DNA of 64,000 nucleotides, taken from assembly GCA_017470485.1 (NCBI GenBank), contig JAFUYQ010000005.1, forward strand, positions 18,640 to 82,639, in the 5' to 3' direction. How positions within the stretch are numbered: position 1 is the stretch's first letter; the number at the start of each line of letters is the position of its first letter. The position numbers and the translations under genes are program-made. The stretch comes from Synergistaceae bacterium (GTDB lineage: Bacteria; Synergistota; Synergistia; Synergistales; Aminobacteriaceae). Under the pieces are notes generated by a model that was not told the origin of the DNA, searched no databases, and saw nothing but the letters and a program-made list of their open reading frames with translations. Below, piece after piece: positions 35,301 through 45,028 of this stretch.

Positions 35301-38300
35301 GCCTGATGAGATGTTTTTCGTTTCACGATTGAGCCGGCAATCCCGAACAGGAGAATCACCGCTCCAACGCCCGAATTGCACCCTCCCTGAGAGCGGGTCT
35401 CAGCGGCAATCACAGGGCTGTATGTCCGTCCGGCGGTGAAGTCAGCCGATACCCTCACGGTGTCCGCCCCGTCAGTCAGAGCGAATGAGGCGTTGAGGTC
35501 TTCAGAGTCCGAGAGGAGGAGAAGGGACGAGTCCTCAGGGGGAGTCCTGTCGAGCGAGACGGTGAAGGAGTATGTTCCTGACTCATCGGGGGTGAAGGAC
35601 GGGAGGACAGCGAGAATCGTTGAGGCTGAGTCGGAACGGGTGAGGGCGGAGGCTGATGAGTTTGTGGAGGCTGGCCAGATGACTGTTACTTCGCCATCAC
35701 AGTTGACATTCCAAATGTTGAGATTAGGGCAGTTGCTCAAGTCTAGCGTTGTAAGCTGATTATTGGTGCAATACAATGCTTGCAGGGCTGTATTATTGCT
35801 AAGGTCTAAGGTCGTCAGATTGTTGTAGTCGCATTTCAAATGTTGCAGAGCAGTACAGCCGCTAACGTCTAAGGCAGTCAGCTGGTTTTCGCCACATTGC
35901 AACGTTTGCAGAGCAGTACAGCCGCTAACGTCTAAGGCAGTCAAATGGTTTTCGCCGCAGGCCAACACTACCAGAGCAGTACAGCTACTAACGTCTAAAG
36001 CCGTCAGCTGGTTGAAGGAGCACTCCAAACTGTCTAGAGCAGTACAGCCACTAACATCTAAGGCCGTCAGCTGGTTTTCGCCGCAGTACAAGTATTGCAG
36101 AGCAATACAGCCACTAACGTCTAAGGCCGTCAGTTGGTTGTTGAAGCACTCCAAACTGTTCAGAGCAGTACAGCCACTAACATCTAAGGCCGTCAGCCGG
36201 TTGTTATAGCATTGCAACATTTGCAGAGCGGTGAAATACTCCACGCCCTGAAGTGAGGAAATTCCTGAGTATGATACGTTTATCTCGGTTACATTTGCGA
36301 TTTCTGCCTTGCTCAATGTGCTGTCAGAATTTGTGTCAAACCGCCTCACGTATTCACGGAAAACTGCGTCAGGGAAGTGGGGTTCATCAATCGGAATGTC
36401 ATCAACCTGCTCATCACTTCCTTCCTCCATATACCAGTCCTGACCGGTTGTATTTCCGCTGACAATTACGTTGAAGGTGGCTGTCTTGTAGCCGGATTTT
36501 TTCAGCTCTACGGTGTAATATCCTGTTCCAAAATCTTCGAGCGAGTACTGTCCATTGTTGTCAGTAGATGTTACGTCATATTCTTCCTCTTCTTGGCTGT
36601 TCCAGCCTGTTTTTACGACAACTCTCACATTCTCGAGAGGGGAATCATCAGAAGCACTCCGAATAATTCCGCTCAAAGAACCGTAGCCGGATCTTACAAG
36701 CTGAATGTCAAGTGAAGTATTCATAGACGCTCTTATATCCACACTGTATATATCTGCTTTGCTGTATCCTTCAGCAGTTACCCAGACGTAACACTTGCCG
36801 CTTTCATTGTATAGCTGTCCTAAATATTTCCCCTTTTTATCTGTCGTTAGATACCTCTTGTGAAAATAGGAGCTGGAAGAAAATTCAAGAGTTACAGAAG
36901 CCTCTGCTACAGGTTCTTTTGTAGCATAATCCGTAACAGTACCGCTCAAAGAGGCTGGACTATAAAACACTTCAGCGATGGCGTTATAGACACAGGACAA
37001 TTTTTCACGCGGAAGTTCGCCGGCTTCAGCAAGTTTTTCTGCAGCCCACCTTATACACCAATGCACCACCTCAAAAGTCGCGTCTTTGTTCAGAGCTTTC
37101 TTTTCTTCCGTCCACCAAAGAACTCGATACGGATAGCCCATGCTCATGGATTTATACCAGACTTTCGCTAATTCATCCCATGTGAGGCCGTTTTTGTGCA
37201 TGAGGTATGCCAAGTACGAAACGTAATGTACGCTGTCTATGTACGCGTCTGTTCCGTTTCCCGTGTATCTTGTTTCAATGTTCCTTACACAGCTTTCAGG
37301 GCCGCTTGAAGAGAATAAATCCTCGCCAATTTTCCAGTTCTTGTCTTTTATGCAGGCAAATACATCTGCATAGCCTTCAGATATTGATCTTAGAGGACTC
37401 TCTTTGCCCCAGTCTTTGAAGCCTGTGGTGTAACTGAGTACAGCATGTGCGCTTTCGTGCGTAAGTACATCAATGGCTGAAGCTGTCGAAGTTATGTACT
37501 CGTTCCCTTTATCAGAAATATACATTCTATTCCATTTTCCATAAGCCCAAGCAGCATTATCTTTTGCAATATTTCCAATCTCATCAGTAATAACTTTTTG
37601 ATGCGCTACAATTTGTACTGTCATTCCCTTATCATCAAGAGAATTTCTGCCGAATGTGTCCCGCCACCAGCGCAGAATTTCACGCATATTAGTGTACGCT
37701 GAGACTGCCTGACTATCCCAGTCTTTTGTCTCCTCGCTAGGTTTGCGCTTTATGATATTGGACGTTTCCCACCATAAAGCCCCTGAAGACACATCACCTG
37801 AATAAATCTCGATTGTAGGCTCTTCAGTGTCATCAATCATGTTCCAGTAACCGTTTGACAATTTAATCGGGAATGATACATCTTTGCTGAGTTCATTTTT
37901 GCTGGTTACTTTTTTTGTTGTAGCTATGCTGTGATGAGCCTCATTGATGTTCGGGGATTTCCAGATTATTGCGCCCGTAGCGGCATTGACGAAAACTGTT
38001 TCATCGACATATTCGCCCTCCCCGTCAGTACCTGATACACTCACAATATAGGCATAGACAGGGTTATTCTCGTATTCCCTGAGCGCGAAGATTATCAGTT
38101 CGGTATCTGCTGAAGTAGCCTCAACGCTTCCTGAGTAATAACTAACTACCGCGCTTTCAGCCTCAGATGAGGTGTGCAGTCTAAGCGTGGAGCGGTCGAG
38201 TTTTGCAAGTAAGTCAGAAGACAAAATATTGGCGTGAAGGAAATCACCTTTGCCCTCCGAATTTGCGGAAGCCATTATGCCGTAACCGTAAACTCTCACT

Positions 38301-39103
38301 CCGTTATAGACCTGCTGGAACTGGTATTCAGCTCCCGAATTGTCAGACGTAACGACAGACGTTTGAAGCTCGTTATAAGGATTATTGATACCTAAAGCCT
38401 CATGAATCCCCTGTATTGCGTCGAGAGCGTCATCTGCGTTATGGATTGTGATTCTGCTGTAGTTCCCCTCAATGTCAGCAATTTGATCTGATGAAAGCTC
38501 ATATATTATGCTGAAGTCTCTACTAACTAGGTCATTAACCTTGAAAACAGGTATATCACTGCTGACTCTCGAACGCGCACGGATAACTTTGACATTGAAT
38601 GTCCTGCTTACTGACTGAGAGCCGCTTAACACCGTAGCTGTCAATGTTACGTCAACGTCTTCAGTTTGTCTTGTTACAGTTCCGTCTGTCGCTACCGCCT
38701 CAGAACTGCTTAACCATGAAATATCCGAGCTTCCGATTTTCGTTGGGAGCGTGAGGTTCTGAGTAACGTACTTTGGGTTATCGCCCATCGAGTAGCCTAT
38801 GACGACTTCGCTCAATGCGTATTCGGCTGCTGACGTGTCAGGGTCAGGAGTCGGGGTGGGGGTAGGAGTTGGAGTCGGAGTCGGACTCGGAGTTGGAGTC
38901 GGGTCAGGGGAGATTATCGGTGTTGGTGTTGGGGTGGGTGTGGGCGTCGGTGTGGGGTCAGGCGAGACTATGGGTGTCGGTGTTGGTGTCGGCTGGAAGC
39001 CTTGCTGAACAGAACCGCCGCTTCCTCCGCAGCCTCCCGTGAACACCATAGCCGCGAACAGTGTCATCACTATGAGTAGCGCGTGAAACTTTTTGCCAGC
39101 CAT
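35297..39103 (-). CDS. Surface M4 (thermolysin-like) metallopeptidase with LRR and Synergist-CTERM-like tail
   Basis: 1268 residues. Signal with lipobox-like VFTGGC near residue 25, then a Pro-Thr-Pro linker (about 37-90). A propeptide follows (about 180-370; [23 protein letters not shown]) and an M4 catalytic domain: HESAH zinc site near 550 and [10 protein letters not shown] with the third ligand Glu near 575. After that come two carboxypeptidase-regulatory-like beta domains (about 720-890), an EF-hand-like [14 protein letters not shown] near 920 and eight 21-residue leucine-rich repeats (about 955-1125). A beta domain and a C-terminus [23 protein letters not shown] follow, matching the Synergist-CTERM sorting signal as I know it. 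An outside anchored protease is likely; substrate unknown. A GGAGG precedes the ATG. Confidence 0.88.
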   Translation of the reverse strand: MAGKKFHALLIVMTLFAAMVFTGGCGGSGGSVQQGFQPTPTPTPIVSPDPTPTPTPTPTPTPIISPDPTPTPSPTPTPTPTPTPTPDPDTSAAEYALSEVVIGYSMGDNPKYVTQNLTLPTKIGSSDISWLSSSEAVATDGTVTRQTEDVDVTLTATVLSGSQSVSRTFNVKVIRARSRVSSDIPVFKVNDLVSRDFSIIYELSSDQIADIEGNYSRITIHNADDALDAIQGIHEALGINNPYNELQTSVVTSDNSGAEYQFQQVYNGVRVYGYGIMASANSEGKGDFLHANILSSDLLAKLDRSTLRLHTSSEAESAVVSYYSGSVEATSADTELIIFALREYENNPVYAYIVSVSGTDGEGEYVDETVFVNAATGAIIWKSPNINEAHHSIATTKKVTSKNELSKDVSFPIKLSNGYWNMIDDTEEPTIEIYSGDVSSGALWWETSNIIKRKPSEETKDWDSQAVSAYTNMREILRWWRDTFGRNSLDDKGMTVQIVAHQKVITDEIGNIAKDNAAWAYGKWNRMYISDKGNEYITSTASAIDVLTHESAHAVLSYTTGFKDWGKESPLRSISEGYADVFACIKDKNWKIGEDLFSSSGPESCVRNIETRYTGNGTDAYIDSVHYVSYLAYLMHKNGLTWDELAKVWYKSMSMGYPYRVLWWTEEKKALNKDATFEVVHWCIRWAAEKLAEAGELPREKLSCVYNAIAEVFYSPASLSGTVTDYATKEPVAEASVTLEFSSSSYFHKRYLTTDKKGKYLGQLYNESGKCYVWVTAEGYSKADIYSVDIRASMNTSLDIQLVRSGYGSLSGIIRSASDDSPLENVRVVVKTGWNSQEEEEYDVTSTDNNGQYSLEDFGTGYYTVELKKSGYKTATFNVIVSGNTTGQDWYMEEGSDEQVDDIPIDEPHFPDAVFREYVRRFDTNSDSTLSKAEIANVTEINVSYSGISSLQGVEYFTALQMLQCYNNRLTALDVSGCTALNSLECFNNQLTALDVSGCIALQYLYCGENQLTALDVSGCTALDSLECSFNQLTALDVSSCTALVVLACGENHLTALDVSGCTALQTLQCGENQLTALDVSGCTALQHLKCDYNNLTTLDLSNNTALQALYCTNNQLTTLDLSNCPNLNIWNVNCDGEVTVIWPASTNSSASALTRSDSASTILAVLPSFTPDESGTYSFTVSLDRTPPEDSSLLLLSDSEDLNASFALTDGADTVRVSADFTAGRTYSPVIAAETRSQGGCNSGVGAVILLFGIAGSIVKRKTSHQA
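35720..36225 (-). repeat. Eight 63-bp tandem repeats encoding LRRs
   Basis: Each unit encodes about 21 residues of the form [18 protein letters not shown]. Neighbouring units are near-identical at the DNA level, suggesting recent duplication or gene conversion. The last two units ([24 protein letters not shown]) have diverged most. Confidence 0.85.
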
Positions 39104-39167
39104 GAGCTGTGTTACCTCCTTAATTTAATATTTTGGGTGTGCTAATAATATCACAAGGCTTCATTTT

Positions 39168-39573
39168 TCATAGCCACCCTTTCAGCGTTTCAAGTATTCT
39201 GTCAGCCGTCTCCTGTTCCTTCCTCTGGTAAGTGTGTCCTGTGCCCTCAATGAAGATTAATTCATTCTCTGAGGCTGTCGGCATGTGAGAATTTATATTG
39301 CTCAGAAAGCCCGATGGATTTCCGTATGTAAAGTTATCGAACGTCCCGATTAATAACGCTCCCGTGTGCGTAATCTCAGAGACCTGCGAGAAATCTTTGT
39401 CAGCCTCAACATGAACATTGTTAAGTGTAATAGAACGGATTGGAATAGAAATTCCCGTGAATGCCCGTTACCGCAATCATAACCGTATCGGCTTTCATGT
39501 CATCATCTCGGAACAAAACGCCGTTAAGAACGCTGCCCCTTTTAGCCGGAACGTTAAGCCTGAATGCGCTCAT
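39168..39573 (-). pseudogene. Alpha/beta-hydrolase pseudogene with internal deletion
   Basis: Found by translating the gap. From the ATG at 39573 the frame reads MSAFRLNVPAKRGSVLNGVL and then VMIAVTGIHGNFYSNPFYYT before a stop. In the next frame follow NNVHVEADKDFSQVSEITHT, ALLIGTFDNFTYGNPSGFL and IEGTGHTYQRKEQE, ending GWL and TGA at 39168. These are the N- and C-terminal parts of one hydrolase family. The catalytic middle, with the GxSxG Ser, is missing, and the joint is out of frame. A -10-like TATAAT (minus, 39629-39634) remains. It is divergent from hxlR, a typical arrangement of regulator and target. Confidence 0.75.
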
Positions 39574-39714
39574 CTGTAAATGCACCTGTGAGCGTGTGAA
39601 CCGTTGTTTGTGAATTTAACAGCGCAATATTATAATTACCTGCAAAAAAATATGAAGTATGAAGAAATTTCTTAGCCGCTATAAAATTTATACTGCAAGG
39701 AGCGATTTAATAAC

Positions 39715-40068
39715 ATGCTGCCGGAAGACCAGAATATTTACGAGACTGAATGCCCGATACTTTACGCGATGAAGATAATCGGTCAGAAATGGAAGCTGCC
39801 GATCCTCTGGTACATTGCCGATTCTGAGGGAAGGACAATGCGTTACAAGGAGCTTGAACGCCGTGTGGTAGGCATAACCGCAACGATGCTCACGAAATGT
39901 CTGCGCGAACTCGAAGCCGACAGCCTCATAAAGCGGAAACAATACAACACGATTCCGCCGACTGTCGAATACTCGCTGACTGAACGGGGGGACTCACTAA
40001 TTCCTGCGCTTGAGTCGGTCTATAAATGGGCTGAGGAGCAAATGACTGATAAGAACACAAAAAAATAA
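39715..40068 (+). CDS. HxlR-family winged-helix transcriptional regulator
   Basis: 117 residues: ECPILYAMKIIGQKWKLPILWYIADSEGRTMRYKELERRVVGITATMLTKCLRELEADSLIKRKQY covers the whole HxlR winged helix, with the typical early Cys (ETECPI) that senses quinones or oxidants in some members. SD AAGGAG lies 13 bases upstream. It is transcribed away from the hydrolase pseudogene. The likely former target is that gene; other targets are unknown. A weak hairpin at 40068-40092 may be shared with rpsT. Confidence 0.9.
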   Translation: MLPEDQNIYETECPILYAMKIIGQKWKLPILWYIADSEGRTMRYKELERRVVGITATMLTKCLRELEADSLIKRKQYNTIPPTVEYSLTERGDSLIPALESVYKWAEEQMTDKNTKK

Positions 40069-40092
40069 CCTCCGGCTTTTAGGGCTGGAGGT
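40068..40092. terminator. Hairpin between hxlR and rpsT
   Basis: CCTCCGGC pairs with GCTGGAGG (one G-U pair) around TTTTAGG. Only TATTTCG follows on the + strand. Confidence 0.45.
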
Positions 40093-40109
40093 ATTTCGAT
40101 TTCTTTTGG

Positions 40110-40376
40110 TTAAGCGTTCATAGCTTTCATACGGCGCGACATTAATTCCTTGCGTCTTGCGGCTGTATTCTTGTGCATTACGCCCTTCACCACTGCTTTG
40201 TCGATTACGCTCTGAGCGGTGTTGAAACTTTTTACGGCTTCTTCGGAGTTCCCTGATGTTACGGCCTCAAGGACTCTTTTAACGGCGGTCTTGCATCTTG
40301 ATGTCCAGTACTTGTTATACAGTCTGTTACGCTCGGCGATTCTTACGCGCCTTTCTGCGGATTTCTTATTCGGCAT
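40110..40376 (-). CDS. rpsT: 30S ribosomal protein S20
   Basis: Primary 16S rRNA-binding protein, 88 residues, Lys/Arg-rich and all helical. Family pattern: MPNKKSAERRVRIAERNRLYNKYWTSRCKTAVKRVLEA, then VIDKAVVKGVMHKNTAARRKELMSRRMKAM. The ATG follows AGGAGAGGG. It lies only 28 bases after the tRNA-Leu gene on the same strand and probably shares its promoter. Confidence 0.97.
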   Translation of the reverse strand: MPNKKSAERRVRIAERNRLYNKYWTSRCKTAVKRVLEAVTSGNSEEAVKSFNTAQSVIDKAVVKGVMHKNTAARRKELMSRRMKAMNA

Positions 40377-40404
40377 AAATTCCCTCTCCTGAATATTTGA
40401 GTGA

Positions 40405-40490
40405 TGGTGCCGGAGGGGAGACTCGAACTCCCACAGAGTTGCCCCCGGCGGATTTTGAGTCCGCTGCGTCTACCATTCCGCCACTCCGGC
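40405..40490 (-). tRNA. tRNA-Leu (anticodon CAA)
   Basis: 86 bases with encoded CCA. The acceptor GCCGGAG pairs with CTCCGGC. The anticodon stem-loop GCGGACT-CAA-AATCCGC gives CAA (reads UUG). The long variable arm GGGGGCAACTCTG is class II, as for leucine, and the T-arm is GGGAG-TTCGAGT-CTCCC. It ends in ACCA. A purine 37 follows the anticodon. Confidence 0.97.
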
Positions 40491-40507
40491 TTTCAATGAT
40501 ACCGCAT

Positions 40508-40536
40508 AAAATACACTTGGTTTAATATTTTGTCAA
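40508..40536 (-). promoter_or_regulatory. Promoter of tRNA-Leu/rpsT
   Basis: TTGACA (40531-40536), a 17-base spacer and TATTTT (40508-40513) on the minus strand, about 18 bases before the tRNA. Confidence 0.7.
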
Positions 40537-40539
40537 ACC

Positions 40540-42072
40540 CTATTCATCAGGAATTACTGGAACATCACCGCCGCCCGAGTCACCGCCGGAGTCATCACCG
40601 CCTATGTCGCCGCCGCCTACATCGCCGCCGGAGTCTTCAGGCGTGTCATCATTTCCTGAGTTTTCCTCGCTGTTAGTGTCGGGCGTTTCGTCATTGCCTG
40701 AGTTCTCCTCGCTGTTGCCGCTGACTTCTTCATTGTTGTCCGAGTTATCAGTGCTGTTATTTTCGGCTTCCTCGTTGTTCTCTTCAGTTGAGCCGCCGCC
40801 GGTCTGGCCTTCATCGCTGTTATTGCTGTTGTCCTCAGTTGAGCCGCCGCCAGTCTGCCCCTCATCGCTGTTATTGCTGTTGTCGGAATTGTCATTGTTA
40901 GCACTGTTATCAGAGTTGTCGTTGTTCTCGCTGTTATCCGAGTTGTCGTTGTTAGTGCTGTTGTCCGAGTTGTTGGCATTAGTGCTGTTATCGGAGTTAT
41001 CAACGTTGGTGCTGTTGTCTGAATTATCGACATTAACGCTGTTGTCGGAGTTGTCAATATTGACGCTGTTGTCCGAGTCGTCGATGTAGTAGTTGTTTAC
41101 CTCATTGATGACGGTGGTGTTGTACTCCTCGACTGATACCCAGCTTCCTCCGCCGATGTATCCGCCCGGTGCGCCGTAACCGTAGTAAGCCCAGCCGCCC
41201 GTGTAGTAACCTCCGCAGTACCAGTATCCCGGCCCCCATAAGTCTACATAAAGAAGCGGTCTGCTGTAAACAGGCACTACAACAATATCAACGTCATAGC
41301 GAACCTGAGTATAGCCCTGAGATGATGCCTTGCTGTACCAGACCTGAGCTTCTTTCTTGTCGGCCTTGACTCCGATTCCCTTCTCGTAGGCGACTCCGAG
41401 ACTGTTCTGAGCGAGCGCATAGCCCTGTTCCGCTGACTGCTTGTAGAGTTTCACAGCCTGCTGGGGGTCTTTCTTAACGCCCGTTCCCTTCTCGTACATT
41501 ACGCCGAGATTGTACTGCGCGCTTGCGTCCCCTGCCTTTGAGGCCATTGACCACCATTTTGAGGCTTCTTTGGGATCTTTCTTAACGCCCTGACCGAGCC
41601 AGTACATCGCGCCTAAACTGTTCTGAGCCGCTACGTTTCCGGCATTAGCGGATTTCGTGTACCAGTTCACGGCGGCTTTGTAGTCCCTCTTAACGCCCAG
41701 ACCGTTCGAGTACATTACGCCGAGATTGTACATGGCCTCTGAGCTTCCCTTAGCAGCTGCCTTAGTGAAATAATCAAGTGCCTTGCTGTAATCCTTCTTT
41801 ACGCCCTCGCCGAGAAGATAAATCGTTCCTAAATGGCTCTGGGCTGAAGGGTCATTTTTCTCTGCTGCTTTCTGCCACCACTTAGCGGCCTCGTTGAAAT
41901 CCTTTTTGACTCCTTTGCCCTCGTGATACACAAGTCCTAATTCAACCTGTGATTTCACATCGCCTTTTTCTGCTTTCTGACGCAGAGATTTGACATCAAC
42001 GTCAGCAGAAAACGCTGTCCCTGCTAAAAGCAGAGCCAATAACAACACACATGAAACAATTTTTTTATTCAT
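40540..42072 (-). CDS. Exported Sel1-repeat protein with a long Asn/Asp/Ser tail
   Basis: 510 residues with a signal peptide (VLLLALLLAGTAFS). Six Sel1/SLR repeats (about 28-245) of the form AQNSLGxMYxxGxGVKKDxxxAxxWYxKAA form a helical scaffold for protein binding. A short aromatic and Gly-rich stretch follows (YWYCGGYYTGGWAYYGYG). From about residue 335 on there is a repetitive tail built from DNSDNS units with Val/Thr/Ala/Asn-Asn spacers, two EGQTGGGST units and a Gly/Asp-rich end. The tail is strongly acidic and likely disordered. No anchor is visible. Function unknown. Confidence 0.85.
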   Translation of the reverse strand: MNKKIVSCVLLLALLLAGTAFSADVDVKSLRQKAEKGDVKSQVELGLVYHEGKGVKKDFNEAAKWWQKAAEKNDPSAQSHLGTIYLLGEGVKKDYSKALDYFTKAAAKGSSEAMYNLGVMYSNGLGVKRDYKAAVNWYTKSANAGNVAAQNSLGAMYWLGQGVKKDPKEASKWWSMASKAGDASAQYNLGVMYEKGTGVKKDPQQAVKLYKQSAEQGYALAQNSLGVAYEKGIGVKADKKEAQVWYSKASSQGYTQVRYDVDIVVVPVYSRPLLYVDLWGPGYWYCGGYYTGGWAYYGYGAPGGYIGGGSWVSVEEYNTTVINEVNNYYIDDSDNSVNIDNSDNSVNVDNSDNSTNVDNSDNSTNANNSDNSTNNDNSDNSENNDNSDNSANNDNSDNSNNSDEGQTGGGSTEDNSNNSDEGQTGGGSTEENNEEAENNSTDNSDNNEEVSGNSEENSGNDETPDTNSEENSGNDDTPEDSGGDVGGGDIGGDDSGGDSGGGDVPVIPDE

Positions 42073-42119
42073 GCTGATAAAAGCTCCTTTCGGAATAAAT
42101 AATTTTTAGCGTGAAAATT

Positions 42120-43184
42120 TTAGCACATACCAGACATTCCGTTATCCTTCAGGAATTTGACAACGTTCCTGACTTCCTGAGAGGCTCCGCGCCTCGTTAT
42201 GAAAAGCGTGTCGGGCGTATCTACCACTATAATGTCATTGACCATGTTCAGAACGGCAGTTTTATTTTTAGAATGGACAAAACAGTTATGACCGTCAAGA
42301 ATCACTGCGCTGCCCGAAACAACGTTATGCCTCTCATCGCTCTCCATTACATCATCGTGAAGCGCGTCCCATGAGCCGACATCAGACCAGCCCGAATTAA
42401 CCAGCGGAACAACTGCTACTTTACCGGCCTTCTCCATTACGGCGTTATCGAACGAAATATTTTTGACGGACGAAAAACTCTCGCGCATTTTCCCGTTCAC
42501 GGCGAGCGAATACAGTTCGGGGTCAGCGTTCTCAAGTTCACGGTAAAGACTCGAAGGGGTGAAGATGAAAATTCCTCCGTTCCAGAGATAAAGCCCCTCT
42601 TCAGATAAATACTTCTGTGCTGTCCTAAAGTCCGGCTTCTCAATGAACGCCTCAGCATTGTAATAGCCTTTCCCTAACTCCTCGCCCTGTCGGATATACC
42701 CGAACCCCGTCTCAGGTCTTACCGGCGCAATCCCTAATGTTGCAATGTAACCGTCCTCCGCTGCCCTGACTCCCGTCTTCAATGCCTCTGTGAAAACTTT
42801 TGTACTCCTTATGAACGCATCACTGGGTACTACTATCATTACGTCATCATCACTTGCGCCCTGACGCTTTAATTCTTCAACGGCAAGGAGAATCGCCGGA
42901 GCTGTTCCCCTCGCGTAAGGCTCCTCGATTATGAAGTCATCAGGAAGGTTATCAGCCCCGAAAATTTCAGCCGATTGATTCATGACGAGTTCATGCCATT
43001 TCGAGCCGGATATTACCCTCAGTGCCTCAAGCGGAATCATGTTGACCATTCTCAGGGCTGTGGTCTGAAGTAAAGTCTTGTCCCCGTGAAGCGCAATAAA
43101 CTGTTTCGGGAAATTCTCGCGCGACAAAGGCCATAATCTAGTTCCGCTCCCTCCGCTCAATATTAAACCGTAGACTCTACCCAT
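42120..43184 (-). CDS. manC: Mannose-1-phosphate guanylyltransferase
   Basis: Makes GDP-mannose from Man-1-P and GTP for surface glycans. 354 residues, the short form without the phosphomannose-isomerase half. Motifs: LILSGGSGTRLWPLSRENFPKQF at the start, VVPSDAFI (metal site), GYIRQGEEL, FIEKPDFRTAQKYL, WNGGIFIF and NSGWSDVGSWDALHD. It is the third gene of a PNP-M23-manC run separated by 2-7 bases. Confidence 0.95.
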   Translation of the reverse strand: MGRVYGLILSGGSGTRLWPLSRENFPKQFIALHGDKTLLQTTALRMVNMIPLEALRVISGSKWHELVMNQSAEIFGADNLPDDFIIEEPYARGTAPAILLAVEELKRQGASDDDVMIVVPSDAFIRSTKVFTEALKTGVRAAEDGYIATLGIAPVRPETGFGYIRQGEELGKGYYNAEAFIEKPDFRTAQKYLSEEGLYLWNGGIFIFTPSSLYRELENADPELYSLAVNGKMRESFSSVKNISFDNAVMEKAGKVAVVPLVNSGWSDVGSWDALHDDVMESDERHNVVSGSAVILDGHNCFVHSKNKTAVLNMVNDIIVVDTPDTLFITRRGASQEVRNVVKFLKDNGMSGMC

Positions 43185-43186
43185 CG

Positions 43187-44098
43187 TTAATTTACCTGCT
43201 GAATACTTCCCTGCTTTAGCATTTTGGTAATGCTCGTTGAAAGCAAAGGTATCGGATCAACGTACTGTCCTCCGAGTATAAGGCTGTAATGAAGGTGAGG
43301 CCCCGTAACTCTTCCGGTTGCGCCCGATTTCCCTAGCACCTGACCTTTAGCTACTGTATCGCCCTTCTTCACCGAAATACTGCTCATATGGAAAAACGCT
43401 GTTACTACGCCGTTCCCTGACTCCACATAGACGCTTCCGCCCGAATAATAATGAAAAGCCGCAATAAGTACCTTGCCTGCGAAAGGCGCTCTTATCGGCG
43501 TGCCGGTAACAGCTCTTATGTCCGCGCCGTTGTGTCCGGCTCTGGGCTGGCCGTTATATACACGGCTTTTCCCGTAAGTGCTGGTGAGCGTTATCGAGGC
43601 CAAAGGGGGCTGAGGAGGAGTAGTCCATTTTCTTGGGACTGTCATTGTCTGGAGGGCTGACTTTACAGCTTTTGACTCGTTCTGGATTCGCGGTATTTCT
43701 TTTTTCGGAGGGTTTACCATTTTGGGATTGACGCTGAGATTTTCTTTCGGGTACTGTCTCGGACGCAGGTAAATATTTCCTGATGCCTTGTATTTTTTAC
43801 CGCCCTGTATGTACTCGAATAGTATCTTGTAATTTCCGGGCTTAACATTCCGAACGTCAGAGCCTAATAAACCGTATGAGATTCTTCCTGCTCCTCCCTG
43901 TTCGACGTTGAGCGCAATGTTCCTGTTCAGCCATGTAACTGTCGGACGGGTATAATCAGCCGTTGACGTTATTGAAACCGCGAATGCCTGCCCGATGTCC
44001 CAGCTCAACGGGAAATTAACCCATGATGACGCGTGAGATGATCCCGTCATGAGAAGGAGAAATGTTACGGCGAGGAATAATTTTTTTAATCTGTGCAA
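43187..44098 (-). CDS. Exported M23 (LytM-type) peptidoglycan endopeptidase
   Basis: 303 residues with a signal peptide (LFLAVTFLLLMTGSSHA). An N-terminal Ig-like beta domain covers about 25-110. The LytM domain (about 170-295) has zinc ligands in GHNGADIRA and GPHLHYSLIL, the latter with the catalytic HxH, plus VVTAFFHMSSISVKKGDTVAKGQVLGKSGATG. It should cut cross-links in the periplasmic wall, or act as an activator if inactive, but all ligands appear present. Two bases separate it from manC. Confidence 0.92.
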   Translation of the reverse strand: MHRLKKLFLAVTFLLLMTGSSHASSWVNFPLSWDIGQAFAVSITSTADYTRPTVTWLNRNIALNVEQGGAGRISYGLLGSDVRNVKPGNYKILFEYIQGGKKYKASGNIYLRPRQYPKENLSVNPKMVNPPKKEIPRIQNESKAVKSALQTMTVPRKWTTPPQPPLASITLTSTYGKSRVYNGQPRAGHNGADIRAVTGTPIRAPFAGKVLIAAFHYYSGGSVYVESGNGVVTAFFHMSSISVKKGDTVAKGQVLGKSGATGRVTGPHLHYSLILGGQYVDPIPLLSTSITKMLKQGSIQQVN

Positions 44099-44105
44099 AA
44101 TGTTT

Positions 44106-44936
44106 TCACTCCTGATTCTGTTTTTGATTTAACCTGTCGATTAACGTTGTGATGATTTCAGCGAGTTTTACAGCCGCCTGACTTCCGACCTCCAAGACTT
44201 CCTGAGCTGTAAGCCTGTGATCGGGGTGAATACCTGCGGCCATGTTCGCGACGCATGACAGTCCGGCGACCTTCATGCCCATAGCGTTAGCGGCGATTAC
44301 TTCGGGGACGGTTGACATTCCGACGAGGTCGGCACCCAAAATTCCGAGCATACGAATCTCAGCCGGTGTCTCGAACGAAGGCCCTGACATCGCGGCATAG
44401 ACTCCCTGTTTCAGTCCTATCTCTGAGAAAATTGAGAGCATATCAGGGTCATAAGCGTGTGTCATGTCGGGGAAACGTTCATTCCATTCATTGACGTTAA
44501 TTCCTATGAGGGGGTTTGAACCCATGAGGTTTATATGGTCTTTAAGGGCAACGATTTCGCCGGCTGCGTATGAAGTGTTTATTGAGCCTGAAGCGTTAGT
44601 GGCAATGTATTCGCGCACACCAAGCATTCCGATTATCCGCGTCGGAAACGTAACGGCCTTCATCGTGTAGCCCTCGTAATAATGGACTCTGCCCTGAAAG
44701 AAAATTACAGGTCTTCCGTGAATCCTGCCGAGAATGATTCTTCCTGCATGTCCGGGAGCAGTAGAGCCGGGCCAGTTCGGAATGTCTTTGGCGTAAAGAG
44801 TAACGCTGTCTTCAACGAGGTCAGCAATGTCGGCAAGCCCTGAACCTGCAACAATAGCGGTCTTGGGGGGATATTGAATAAATTTTTTTATGAAGCTGAG
44901 AGTTTCAAGAGCATCTTCGTAGCCGTAACCTGCCAT
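44106..44936 (-). CDS. Purine-nucleoside phosphorylase (trimeric type)
   Basis: Phosphorolysis of inosine and guanosine in purine salvage. 276 residues. Family patterns: TAIVAGSGLADIADLV (phosphate loop), GHAGRIILGRIHGRPVIFFQGRVHYYEGY, NASGSIN, LKDHINLMGSNPLIG, YAAMSGPSFETPAEIRMLGILGADLVGMSTVPEVIAANAMGM (with the base-binding Glu) and a downstream NMAAGI. First gene of the run with the M23 peptidase and manC, divergent from the C-GCAxxG-C-C gene. Confidence 0.93.
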   Translation of the reverse strand: MAGYGYEDALETLSFIKKFIQYPPKTAIVAGSGLADIADLVEDSVTLYAKDIPNWPGSTAPGHAGRIILGRIHGRPVIFFQGRVHYYEGYTMKAVTFPTRIIGMLGVREYIATNASGSINTSYAAGEIVALKDHINLMGSNPLIGINVNEWNERFPDMTHAYDPDMLSIFSEIGLKQGVYAAMSGPSFETPAEIRMLGILGADLVGMSTVPEVIAANAMGMKVAGLSCVANMAAGIHPDHRLTAQEVLEVGSQAAVKLAEIITTLIDRLNQKQNQE

Positions 44937-45028
44937 GAAAAAATAATCGCCTCCGAATTAATGATTGCAAGTATTCTAGCATAAGGGCATGATACAATTA
45001 CGGTCAATCGCAAGGGGGGTAATGAATT

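Noticed and set aside
35720..36225. Repeat array as non-coding satellite
   Set aside because: The 63-bp units are in frame and encode leucine-rich repeats.
38799..39008. Plus-strand frame of Gly-Val repeats
   Set aside because: It is the antisense shadow of the Pro-Thr linker of the metallopeptidase.
40900..41060. CRISPR-like spaced repeats
   Set aside because: The repetition is coding (DNSDNS) with short variable spacers, in frame throughout.
40604..41089. 161-codon plus-strand Leu/Ser-rich frame
   Set aside because: It is the antisense of the repetitive DNS tail of the Sel1 protein; repeats keep all frames open.
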